A DNA stretch of 5,651 nt from Clostridiales bacterium UBA4706 (GTDB lineage: Bacteria > Bacillota > Clostridia > Oscillospirales > Oscillospiraceae). This document shows positions 1 to 4,745 of the stretch, in pieces. The DNA is taken from positions 1 through 5,651 of the forward strand of contig DHKA01000100.1 in NCBI GenBank assembly GCA_002404605.1. Direction: 5' to 3'. Numbering within the stretch: position 1 is the first letter of the stretch; every line of letters starts with the position of its first letter. The translations under genes were made by a program, and so were the position numbers. The notes under the pieces were generated by a model. That model made no database searches. It was given only the letters and a program-made list of their open reading frames with translations, and was not told the DNA's origin.

Positions 1-615
1 ATCCCGCCGGCAAATTCATCGCAGGGGCATAACCGGGGCGTCGTCATCCCGCAGAGCCAGCAGAGCACGGCGGCGAAAAAGGGCTTCCCAAAACCGGAAA
101 CTGCCATCCCCATGGACCGGCAGCTTTACCGGGAAGCGCTGGAGGCGCAGACGGCAGCATCGCAAAACACGGCAGCCAAAACGCCCAAGCAATCTGTCGA
201 AAAGCCGTTGGATCGACAGAACCAAGAGAATGCCAAGCCAGCGGACCGAAAGCAGAAGCAGATGCTTCCGCAGGAGGAACAGAACATTCTGCGGCAGAAG
301 CAGACAGTTCCCCAATGGAAGGCAAAAAGGCCGGACGGATTACGCAAATCCAATGGCGATTATGAAAGCGAGGAGGAGAGACGCCAGAAAGAGTTGGAGG
401 AAGAGGAACGCAGGCGCGAAGAGGCTGAAGAGCAAAGACGCTGGGAAGAACTGCAGGAAGAGATACGCAAGAGCCAGGAACGCATGGCAGCGGAAGAGGA
501 ATTCCTGGAGATGCAGGAGAAGCAGATACAAAACTACCAAAGATATCTGGACTATCAGGAGAAACAATGGCAGCAGGAAAAACGCCGGGAACGCTGGGAA
601 GGGTTCGGCGAATAG
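1..615 (+). CDS. Upstream segment of a polymorphic toxin, coiled-coil rich (5' partial, ends at in-frame TAG)
   Basis: The frame is open from the left edge, so the true start lies outside the window; the internal ATG at 112 has no special claim to be the start. The visible product begins with a low-complexity Gln/Ala/Lys/Pro-rich stretch. From about base 360 to 600 it becomes an almost uninterrupted run of Glu, Arg, Lys and Gln (for example EEERRQKELEEEERRREEAE), which predicts a long charged coiled coil ending in a Tyr/Gln/Trp-rich helix. No catalytic motif is present. It ends at TAG 613-615, but the same frame stays open and protein-like to 2283. I therefore read it as the front part of the toxin whose nuclease tip lies at 1951-2280. 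The role is inferred: stalk or delivery region of a secreted toxin. The domain that would name the secretion route (for example LXG) would lie to the left and cannot be seen. Confidence 0.7.
   Translation: MPPANSSQGHNRGVVIPQSQQSTAAKKGFPKPETAIPMDRQLYREALEAQTAASQNTAAKTPKQSVEKPLDRQNQENAKPADRKQKQMLPQEEQNILRQKQTVPQWKAKRPDGLRKSNGDYESEEERRQKELEEEERRREEAEEQRRWEELQEEIRKSQERMAAEEEFLEMQEKQIQNYQRYLDYQEKQWQQEKRRERWEGFGE
613..615 (+). other. Single in-frame amber codon splitting the toxin gene
   Basis: TAG lies in the frame that is otherwise open from base 1 to 2280. The codons on both sides encode similar helical, charged, Trp-rich protein: GFGE before it, VRDILETGK and EWDNFWDNDE after it. One C-to-T change from CAG (Gln, frequent in this protein) would create it. 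It could be a true nonsense mutation, a sequence error, or a read-through or recoded codon. None of the six gene stops seen elsewhere in the window is TAG (TGA at 2281, 4029 and 4746; TAA at 2790, 3270 and 3784), but that sample is too small to argue for recoding. Confidence 0.75.
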
Positions 616-831
616 GTTCGGGATATTCTGGAAACAGGGAAAAATGCCCTTGCGGGCGAATGGGACAACTTTTGGGATAATGATGAACGAATAGAATATT
701 GGGGGAAAGAAATAGAAAAGACTCGGGAAGAAATCTCTGACGCATGGAATTTTTTTCAAAACCCTTTTGCTGCGCTTGGAAACTTTTTTCTCGGAGAAGC
801 ATCGCCTACGGACAGCGAGTATCTGCAAAAA
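616..831 (+). pseudogene. Open coding stretch between the amber codon and the first in-frame ATG
   Basis: These 72 codons contain no stop and no ATG in the frame shared by the flanking coding segments. They encode a helical, Trp/Phe-rich sequence (DAWNFFQNPFAALGNFFLGE is typical) that runs smoothly into the product starting at 832. If translation really stops at 613, this part is lost from both fragments. That favours a once-intact single gene over two adjacent genes. Confidence 0.6.
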
Positions 832-2283
832 ATGGCAAGGCAGGGGGCGACGATGTATGATTTCATTAAAGACCCGATGCCATATTATGCAAATTATCTG
901 ACGGGTGAGGCGGCAGTGACGGACGGAGAGGGACTGCGGCGTGCAGCGGAACGCGGTAAGGAGAATAATCTGTTGAATTATACTCGTTATTACGTTGATA
1001 CACTGCTTGGCGGAGCTCTGGGAGCTGCGGACAGCCTTTTTGGGAAGGAAAACGGCTGGCTGGATCGCAATCATAAAGGCTTGATGGAAGAAGCGCGGGA
1101 AAATTATGATCGCATTATAGATTCTCATCCGCCATTTTTACGCAAAAAGGAAAAATCAAATATTGAAGATGCCGACTGGTGGACAGATGCGCTTCTCTCA
1201 TTAACCGGTAATATACCCGGTGATCTGCTCGAAATCACAAGAAATTTTGGGAAAGCCAAGGATGAAGCGGAGAGAAAAGGATATTCACGCGATGAACAGA
1301 CCGTCTATGCATTGGAAAAAGTTCTCCGGGAGTACTTTCTTAACCAGACAGACGGATATGATCTTAACGAAAATGACCGGGGGTTTCTGAAGGTATTCGG
1401 CGATTACGTTTCTAATCAGCCGGGGATCATCGAAGCGATCGAGAATGCAGAGGAAAAGCGTGTTCCGGATGTGATCGAATCGATCCTCATGCTTGCTGAA
1501 CCAGGTGTAGACCGCGTTTTGAAGGGAACGCAGGAACCGGATATAGAAGAGATCCCGGAAATGTTTGACAACTTGGTCGATAACCTCCTGGATCGAGCAG
1601 AAGAAAAGGTTGATGCATGGGAAGAGGATGCGTGGGCGCCGAGAGAAACTCTGCCGGAGGAGATCTGGGGATTGCCGGAATATGATTACGGCGATGAGAC
1701 GGAGCAGGACGCGCTGCTGCCCGCAGACGAGGCGGCGGATGCCGGGGAACTCCGGGAATCACCGGAGGAGACAGAAAATGCTGGAAATCCGGACGAAAAC
1801 TGGTATACTGAAAACAAAGAAAAAACGGTTCCCCCGCAGGGGCCGCTGCCGCCGAATACGACGTATCAGGCGGGCGAGTTCGAATATACATACCAGACGG
1901 ACGATCAAGGGCGAATTGCCAACTGGTATACGGAGGACCTTCAGCTTACCGAGCGTACCGGACGTCTGCCGTATGTGCGGAACACACCGGGAAAGCAGTC
2001 GGGAGATCATGCGGGACATCTGGCGGGCGACCGATTTGGCGGTTCCGGACAGTTGGACAATCTGGTGTCGCAGCACTGGCTCGTGAACTTGAGCTCTTAT
2101 AAGTTGCTTGAGAACGAATGGTACAGGGCGATACGTGATGGGAAGACGGTGGAGGTAGATGTTGATGTCGTATATGACGGAGATGATCTGCGGCCGAGCG
2201 TATTCGTCATAGAGTACTATATTGACGGAGAAAAACAAACTAAACGTATCACAAATGATCTTTTAGGAGGACTGGGGTTATGA
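832..2283 (+). CDS. Toxin C-terminal part with DNA/RNA non-specific endonuclease domain (YeeF-like)
   Basis: This is the 483-residue part after the amber codon; ATG 832 is simply the first in-frame ATG. ATG 853 has a better ribosome site (AGGGGG, 5-base spacer). Residues 1-240 are mostly helical with no recognised motif. Residues about 240-335 form a Glu/Asp/Pro-rich linker. From residue 337 comes a pretoxin segment (GPLPPNTTYQ, then YTYQTDDQGRI) of the kind found just before Endonuclea_NS_2 domains. The nuclease itself starts near residue 374. It carries GDHAGHLAGDRFGG with the expected catalytic His396, SGQLDNLVSQ with the expected metal-site Asn410, and then LENEWYRAI, YDGDDLRP and a C-terminal beta region. 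All family hallmarks are intact. The predicted activity is metal-dependent cleavage of nucleic acid in a target cell, as for Bacillus YeeF. The gene ends in an ATGA overlap with its immunity gene. Family assignment is by motif recognition only; expression is doubtful because of the TAG. Confidence 0.85.
   Translation: MARQGATMYDFIKDPMPYYANYLTGEAAVTDGEGLRRAAERGKENNLLNYTRYYVDTLLGGALGAADSLFGKENGWLDRNHKGLMEEARENYDRIIDSHPPFLRKKEKSNIEDADWWTDALLSLTGNIPGDLLEITRNFGKAKDEAERKGYSRDEQTVYALEKVLREYFLNQTDGYDLNENDRGFLKVFGDYVSNQPGIIEAIENAEEKRVPDVIESILMLAEPGVDRVLKGTQEPDIEEIPEMFDNLVDNLLDRAEEKVDAWEEDAWAPRETLPEEIWGLPEYDYGDETEQDALLPADEAADAGELRESPEETENAGNPDENWYTENKEKTVPPQGPLPPNTTYQAGEFEYTYQTDDQGRIANWYTEDLQLTERTGRLPYVRNTPGKQSGDHAGHLAGDRFGGSGQLDNLVSQHWLVNLSSYKLLENEWYRAIRDGKTVEVDVDVVYDGDDLRPSVFVIEYYIDGEKQTKRITNDLLGGLGL
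2265..2283 (+). promoter_or_regulatory. Ribosome site and ATGA coupling between toxin and immunity gene
   Basis: AGGAGG at 2265-2270 lies inside the last toxin codons (it encodes part of the Gly-Gly-Leu tail), 9 bases before ATG 2280. That ATG overlaps the toxin stop as ATGA. Ribosomes ending the toxin can therefore restart on the immunity gene, which ties immunity output to toxin output. If the upstream TAG stops translation, coupling would depend on initiation further down, at 832 or 853. Confidence 0.8.
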
Positions 2284-2792
2284 AATACGGTGAACTGGAA
2301 AAAAACCTGAAAGCCCGCAATAAAAAAGCCGCGGCGGAGGGGCGGCCGTTTGAGGATCTGTTTTCCGCGTACCAAAGTGAAATGATCCGGCAGAGCATTG
2401 CCTATGCGGAAAACCGTGCAGAAAAAATTTACATATATTCCGATCTTGAAGAAGGCGCTCTTATGGCAAGACCTGCGTTCCGCATTGATGGAAAATTCTA
2501 TACAGACAATGATTGGGACAGAGCTATACGCGAGGGAAAAGAGTCATCTTCGCTGACCAAAAAGGAAAAAAGCGACATAAGTTTGACGATTCTTTGTTAT
2601 TCTTATGCTGTCCGTGAGCTGTGTCTTGAGTACAAAAGAGATGTGCCAACAGTAATTAAGCTCATTTACGACGCCAAGACCCGCCAGGTGAGAGCGCAGT
2701 ACGGCTATGAGCGCCTAAAGCCTTTGAGCGAATATGCTGACGAGGCCCGCTGCCGTATGTGGTTCGACGAGATCCGGGCAAACAATCTGTAA
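2280..2792 (+). CDS. Immunity protein, YezG/DUF600-like (cognate of the main nuclease toxin)
   Basis: A 170-residue, cytosolic-type acidic/basic protein with no signal peptide or membrane segment. The start is fixed by AGGAGG and the ATGA overlap with the toxin. The pattern resembles the YezG/DUF600 immunity family: an early helical part (GRPFEDLFSAYQSEMIRQS), a beta segment with AEKIYIYSD, FRIDGKFYTDND, and a C-terminal VIKLIYDAKT...VRAQYGYE block followed by a helix containing RMWFDEI. Location directly after an Endonuclea_NS_2-type toxin matches the YeeF-YezG arrangement. The inferred role is to bind the nuclease and block it in the producing cell. It is about 74% identical, without gaps, to the second copy at 3274, with most differences in residues 60-120. 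The family name is recognised by pattern, not by search. Confidence 0.75.
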   Translation: MKYGELEKNLKARNKKAAAEGRPFEDLFSAYQSEMIRQSIAYAENRAEKIYIYSDLEEGALMARPAFRIDGKFYTDNDWDRAIREGKESSSLTKKEKSDISLTILCYSYAVRELCLEYKRDVPTVIKLIYDAKTRQVRAQYGYERLKPLSEYADEARCRMWFDEIRANNL

Positions 2793-2805
2793 AACCAAAT
2801 CGCCG

Positions 2806-2835
2806 CGCCGCCGGGGGGAGACCCCGGCGGCGTTT
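2806..2835 (+). terminator. Hairpin terminator after the first toxin/immunity pair
   Basis: Perfect 11-bp inverted repeat CGCCGCCGGGG / CCCCGGCGGCG (2806-2816 with 2822-2832), 5-base loop GGAGA, then only TTT before a C. The stem is very strong and GC-rich but the U tract is short, so termination may be incomplete. It begins 13 bases after the immunity stop. An identical hairpin follows the second immunity gene. Confidence 0.75.
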
Positions 2836-2837
2836 CT

Positions 2838-3272
2838 GTGCTTGAAAATAGCGTGCTTTTCCAAACGGGATATGGTACAGTACAATTAAGAGAAAAGGAC
2901 GAATGGTTACGGAGAATACCCGGCTCAGCGTATCAGTACATCGAGCGCACCGGACGTCTGCCGTATGTACGAAATACGCCGGGAAAACAGCCGGACGACC
3001 ACGCGGGACATCTGGCGGGCGACCGCTTCGGAGGCTCCGGGCAGTTGGACAATCTGGTATCGCAGTATTGGCTTGTTAATGTGAGTTCCTATAAGAAATT
3101 GGAGAATGAATGGTACAGGGCGATACAAGCCGGAAAAACGGTAGAGGTAGATGTAGAAGTCGTATATGACGGAGATGATCTGCGACCGAGCATGTTTATT
3201 GTAGAGTACACGATTGATGGAGAGACGAAGAAAAAGTATATAACAAATGATTTCTGGGGAGGGCTAAGCTAA
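2838..3272 (+). CDS. Orphan nuclease toxin tip (duplicate C-terminal domain without delivery region)
   Basis: The frame encodes a nuclease domain about 82% identical to the main toxin tip from Glu-Arg-Thr-Gly-Arg onward (base 2943). The expected active-site residues are kept: DDHAGHLAGDRFGG with His58 and GQLDNLVSQ with the Asn. The first 35 residues are unrelated to the main toxin's linker and lack the PLPPNTTYQ pretoxin motif. GTG 2838 is the longest possible start, but it lies three bases after a terminator stem with no ribosome site. GTG 2853 is no better, and no ATG occurs before the nuclease core. The piece is thus a typical orphan toxin module as seen downstream of CdiA, Rhs and YeeF-type genes: probably not translated on its own, but usable as a replacement tip by recombination. 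It is followed after one base by its own immunity gene. A low-level product from the GTG cannot be excluded. Confidence 0.75.
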   Translation: MLENSVLFQTGYGTVQLREKDEWLRRIPGSAYQYIERTGRLPYVRNTPGKQPDDHAGHLAGDRFGGSGQLDNLVSQYWLVNVSSYKKLENEWYRAIQAGKTVEVDVEVVYDGDDLRPSMFIVEYTIDGETKKKYITNDFWGGLS

Positions 3273-3276
3273 TATG
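3256..3276 (+). promoter_or_regulatory. Ribosome site for the second immunity gene
   Basis: GGGGAGGG at 3256-3263 is encoded within the last codons of the orphan nuclease and lies 10 bases before ATG 3274, one base beyond the TAA stop of the nuclease. As in the first pair, the immunity start signal is built into the toxin's C-terminal Gly-Gly-Leu codons. Immunity can therefore be translated even if the nuclease is not, provided a transcript reaches it. Confidence 0.65.
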
Positions 3277-3786
3277 ACGTTTCAAGAGCTGCACAATGAT
3301 CTCAAGGCGCGGTGCAAGAAAGCCGCGGCGGAGGGACGTCCGTTTGAGGATCTGTTTTCCGCTTTTCAGAGCGAGATGATCCGACAGAGTATTGCCCTTG
3401 CGGAAAACCGTGCGGAAAAGATTTATATTTACTCCGATTTTGAAGAGGGTATGTTTACAGCAGAAACGCTTTTTCGAATCAGAGGGGAATATTATACGGA
3501 AAACGATATGAATAAAGCGGTAAAGGAAGGCAAAATGACTTCTGCTCTTTCGAAGCAGGAGAAAAGCGATATAGGATGGACGATAATGGCCTATGCGGTT
3601 GCTGTTCGGTGGTTATGCAGAGACTATGAAAGAGCCGTTCCGACCGTAATCAAGATCGTGTATGACGCGAAAACCCGCCAGGTGAGAGCGCAGTACGGCT
3701 ATGAGCGCCTGAAGCCTTTGAGTGAATACGCCGACGATGCCCGCTGCCGCATGTGGTTCGACGAGATCCGGGCAAACAATCTGTAA
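3274..3786 (+). CDS. Second immunity protein, YezG/DUF600-like (partner of the orphan nuclease)
   Basis: 170 residues, the same length as the first immunity protein and alignable without gaps (about 74% identical). Residues 16-54 and 121-170 are nearly unchanged, while the N-terminal dozen residues and residues 60-120 differ strongly (for example FRIRGEYYTEND against FRIDGKFYTDND). This would fit conserved scaffold ends around a specificity-determining middle that tracks changes in the nuclease. It presumably neutralises the orphan nuclease or the same toxin type delivered by a neighbour. It starts one base after the orphan nuclease stop with a fair ribosome site. No separate promoter was recognised with confidence, so transcription may rely on read-through of the terminator at 2806-2835. 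Confidence 0.75.
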   Translation: MTFQELHNDLKARCKKAAAEGRPFEDLFSAFQSEMIRQSIALAENRAEKIYIYSDFEEGMFTAETLFRIRGEYYTENDMNKAVKEGKMTSALSKQEKSDIGWTIMAYAVAVRWLCRDYERAVPTVIKIVYDAKTRQVRAQYGYERLKPLSEYADDARCRMWFDEIRANNL

Positions 3787-3799
3787 AACCAAATCGCCG

Positions 3800-3829
3800 C
3801 GCCGCCGGGGGGAGACCCCGGCGGCGTTT
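3800..3829 (+). terminator. Hairpin terminator after the second toxin/immunity pair (identical copy)
   Basis: The same perfect 11-bp stem as after the first pair (3800-3810 with 3816-3826, loop GGAGA, then TTT). It sits at the same distance, 13 bases, after the immunity stop. The copies are identical from inside the immunity gene through the TTT and diverge at the very next base, so the terminator marks the right end of the duplicated cassette. Confidence 0.75.
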
Positions 3830-3836
3830 GCATACG

Positions 3837-3856
3837 GGGAAAATCCGTGATTTCCC
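3837..3856. other. Small hairpin in the convergent intergenic region
   Basis: GGGAAAATC (3837-3845) can pair with GATTTCCC (3849-3856), leaving one bulged A and a 3-base loop. No T tract follows on either strand. It may be chance or a minor structural element just after the terminator. Confidence 0.35.
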
Positions 3857-3878
3857 GGGCAGAGTGTGGTATATTTCG

Positions 3879-3905
3879 GTTAGATACATAGCAGTATTGT
3901 CTAAC
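3879..3905. other. Inverted repeat GTTAGATA ... TGTCTAAC
   Basis: Eight positions pair (six perfect outer pairs, one G-U wobble, one A-T) around an 11-base loop, and TTTT follows on the + strand at 3906-3909. It could act as a weak second terminator for the toxin locus or as a palindromic protein-binding site. No supporting gene for either reading is adjacent. Confidence 0.45.
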
Positions 3906-3925
3906 TTTTGCCACCCAGCTTGATA

Positions 3926-3990
3926 TGATATGCTCCCTCCATGTTTGACAGTTTGTTTTTTTCACTGTCTCTCATGGAGGGAGCATATCA
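3926..3990. repeat. Long two-part hairpin between the toxin locus and the resident operon
   Basis: Outer stem of 18 perfect pairs (3926-3943 with 3973-3990; arm TGATATGCTCCCTCCATG), a 3 x 3 internal mismatch, an inner 6-bp stem GACAGT/ACTGTC (3947-3952 with 3964-3969) and an 11-base T-rich loop. It sits between two convergent genes, so it may stop transcription from either side. However, no T tract follows the outer stem on either strand, and its length and perfection are more like a MITE or a small palindromic repeat. No target-site duplication is seen. Its identity is unresolved. Confidence 0.7.
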
Positions 3991-4028
3991 ACGGGAGCGG
4001 GGGCGGCTTTTGTTGTACAAGAAGGTTG

Positions 4029-4733
4029 TCAGCGGGGAATGAGCGTATACACGCCCGGCGCGGAGAGAAGAGTCTCGTCCTCGAGCGTGATGCGCGGAGA
4101 GAAGCTCTCTTCGCCGTCCAGACCGGAGAACACCGCGAGGACGTTGGGGCGCACGTCGCTTTCGTTGCAGCGCACCGCGGCGGCGCTGTGTCCGGCAGAG
4201 GAGTAGAGCAGCGCGCCGGGGTAGGCGTCGTAGTTATTGCGCGTTTCGAGAACGTAGTTATACAACGATAAAACCCTGTCGCCGCGGGGGATGAGAATGA
4301 ACACCTCGTCGCCGGGCTGCTCCACGCAGTCTGAAACGGCGATATCGGCAAGATATGAAATTTCACCGAGACCGCGCTGCGCCAGAAGCTCCGGCAGTGC
4401 GTCCGCAAGAGATGCGGCGCTGCGCCCGAGAAAAAGCACCGCGCAGTAGGAGTTCGTCTCATAGAGCGTGCGCTGCAATTCCTCCCACGAGGGCAGCGGC
4501 GATTCCGGCGTCGGCTCGGGGGAGGGCGTCGGCACTTCCGTCGGTTCCGGCGTTGCGGACGGCGCGGGGGTGGGCGCGTCCGTCGGCAACGGGGTTTCTG
4601 ACGTCTCGGCGGACGGCGAAGCGGAGACCTCGCGGGGCGTATCCGCCTCCAGAACGGCGGGGACCGCCGCGCCGCAGGCGCAGAGCGCGAGCAGCGCGGC
4701 GGTCATAAATACAATGGGTAAGAGCTTTTTCAT
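4029..4733 (-). CDS. Small secreted lipoprotein of unknown function
   Basis: 234 residues. The N-terminus MKK plus a hydrophobic segment (residues 4-17) ends in Leu-Cys-Ala-Cys, a lipobox with lipidated Cys20, so the protein should be anchored on the outer face of the cytoplasmic membrane. Residues about 38-81 are a Pro/Thr/Ser/Glu-rich flexible linker (PTPAPSATPEPTEVPTPSPE), as is common in clostridial surface lipoproteins. The remaining ~150 residues form a compact domain starting SWEELQRTLYETNSYCAVLF, rich in beta and aliphatic residues, with Cys97, Cys136 and Cys189. I do not recognise this domain. The start lies 12 bases after the stop of the SPFH gene, with no clear ribosome site, so it is probably translated as part of that operon. 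It converges on the toxin locus. Confidence 0.8.
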   Translation of the reverse strand: MKKLLPIVFMTAALLALCACGAAVPAVLEADTPREVSASPSAETSETPLPTDAPTPAPSATPEPTEVPTPSPEPTPESPLPSWEELQRTLYETNSYCAVLFLGRSAASLADALPELLAQRGLGEISYLADIAVSDCVEQPGDEVFILIPRGDRVLSLYNYVLETRNNYDAYPGALLYSSAGHSAAAVRCNESDVRPNVLAVFSGLDGEESFSPRITLEDETLLSAPGVYTLIPR

Positions 4734-4745
4734 GCAAAGGCGGGA

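Larger units (their letters stand above)
1951..2835 (+). repeat. Cassette copy A: nuclease tip + immunity gene + terminator
   Basis: 885 bases matching 2943-3829 in the same order and orientation. Similarity starts at the codons for Glu-Arg-Thr-Gly-Arg, runs through nuclease and immunity gene, and stops right after the terminator's TTT. The sequence upstream of 1951 has no counterpart in copy B. The only length differences are at the toxin/immunity junction. Confidence 0.85.
2943..3829 (+). repeat. Cassette copy B: orphan nuclease tip + immunity gene + terminator
   Basis: 887 bases, direct repeat of 1951-2835 about 992 bases downstream. Divergence is uneven: the immunity middle differs most, while 3673-3710 (38 bases, matching 2679-2716) and 3751-3829 (79 bases, matching 2757-2835) are exact. 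No transposase, target duplication or terminal inverted repeat was found at the edges, so homologous recombination or unequal crossing over is the likely origin. Confidence 0.85.

Noticed and set aside
44..1128. Long open frames on the - strand opposite the coiled-coil region (252 and 262 codons)
   Set aside because: They are antisense shadows of the Glu/Arg/Lys-rich coding strand: composition is Phe/Pro/Ser/Leu-biased, no domain is recognisable, and the + strand frame continues into a clear nuclease.
2857..2886. Possible promoter for the orphan cassette (TTTTCC, 18 bases, TACAAT)
   Set aside because: The -35 match is poor and the -10 match is only fair in AT-rich sequence; not strong enough to annotate.
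3879..3905. Integron attC-like boxes (GTTAGAT and GTCTAAC fit the R'/R'' consensus patterns)
   Set aside because: The order is GTT...AAC, the reverse of an attC site (AAC...GTT). No matching partner box lies at a suitable distance, the cassettes do not end in such sites, and no integrase is seen.
3699..3965. - strand open frame of 88 codons running from the hairpin back through the terminator into the second immunity gene
   Set aside because: It crosses the terminator and is antisense to a well-supported gene; no family resemblance and no ribosome site.
3974..4040. Mini-ORF MEGAYQRERG... (+) and its mirror MEGAYHIKLGGKS (-) starting in the hairpin arms
   Set aside because: Only 22 and 13 codons, no ribosome site, and their shared start is a consequence of the inverted repeat.
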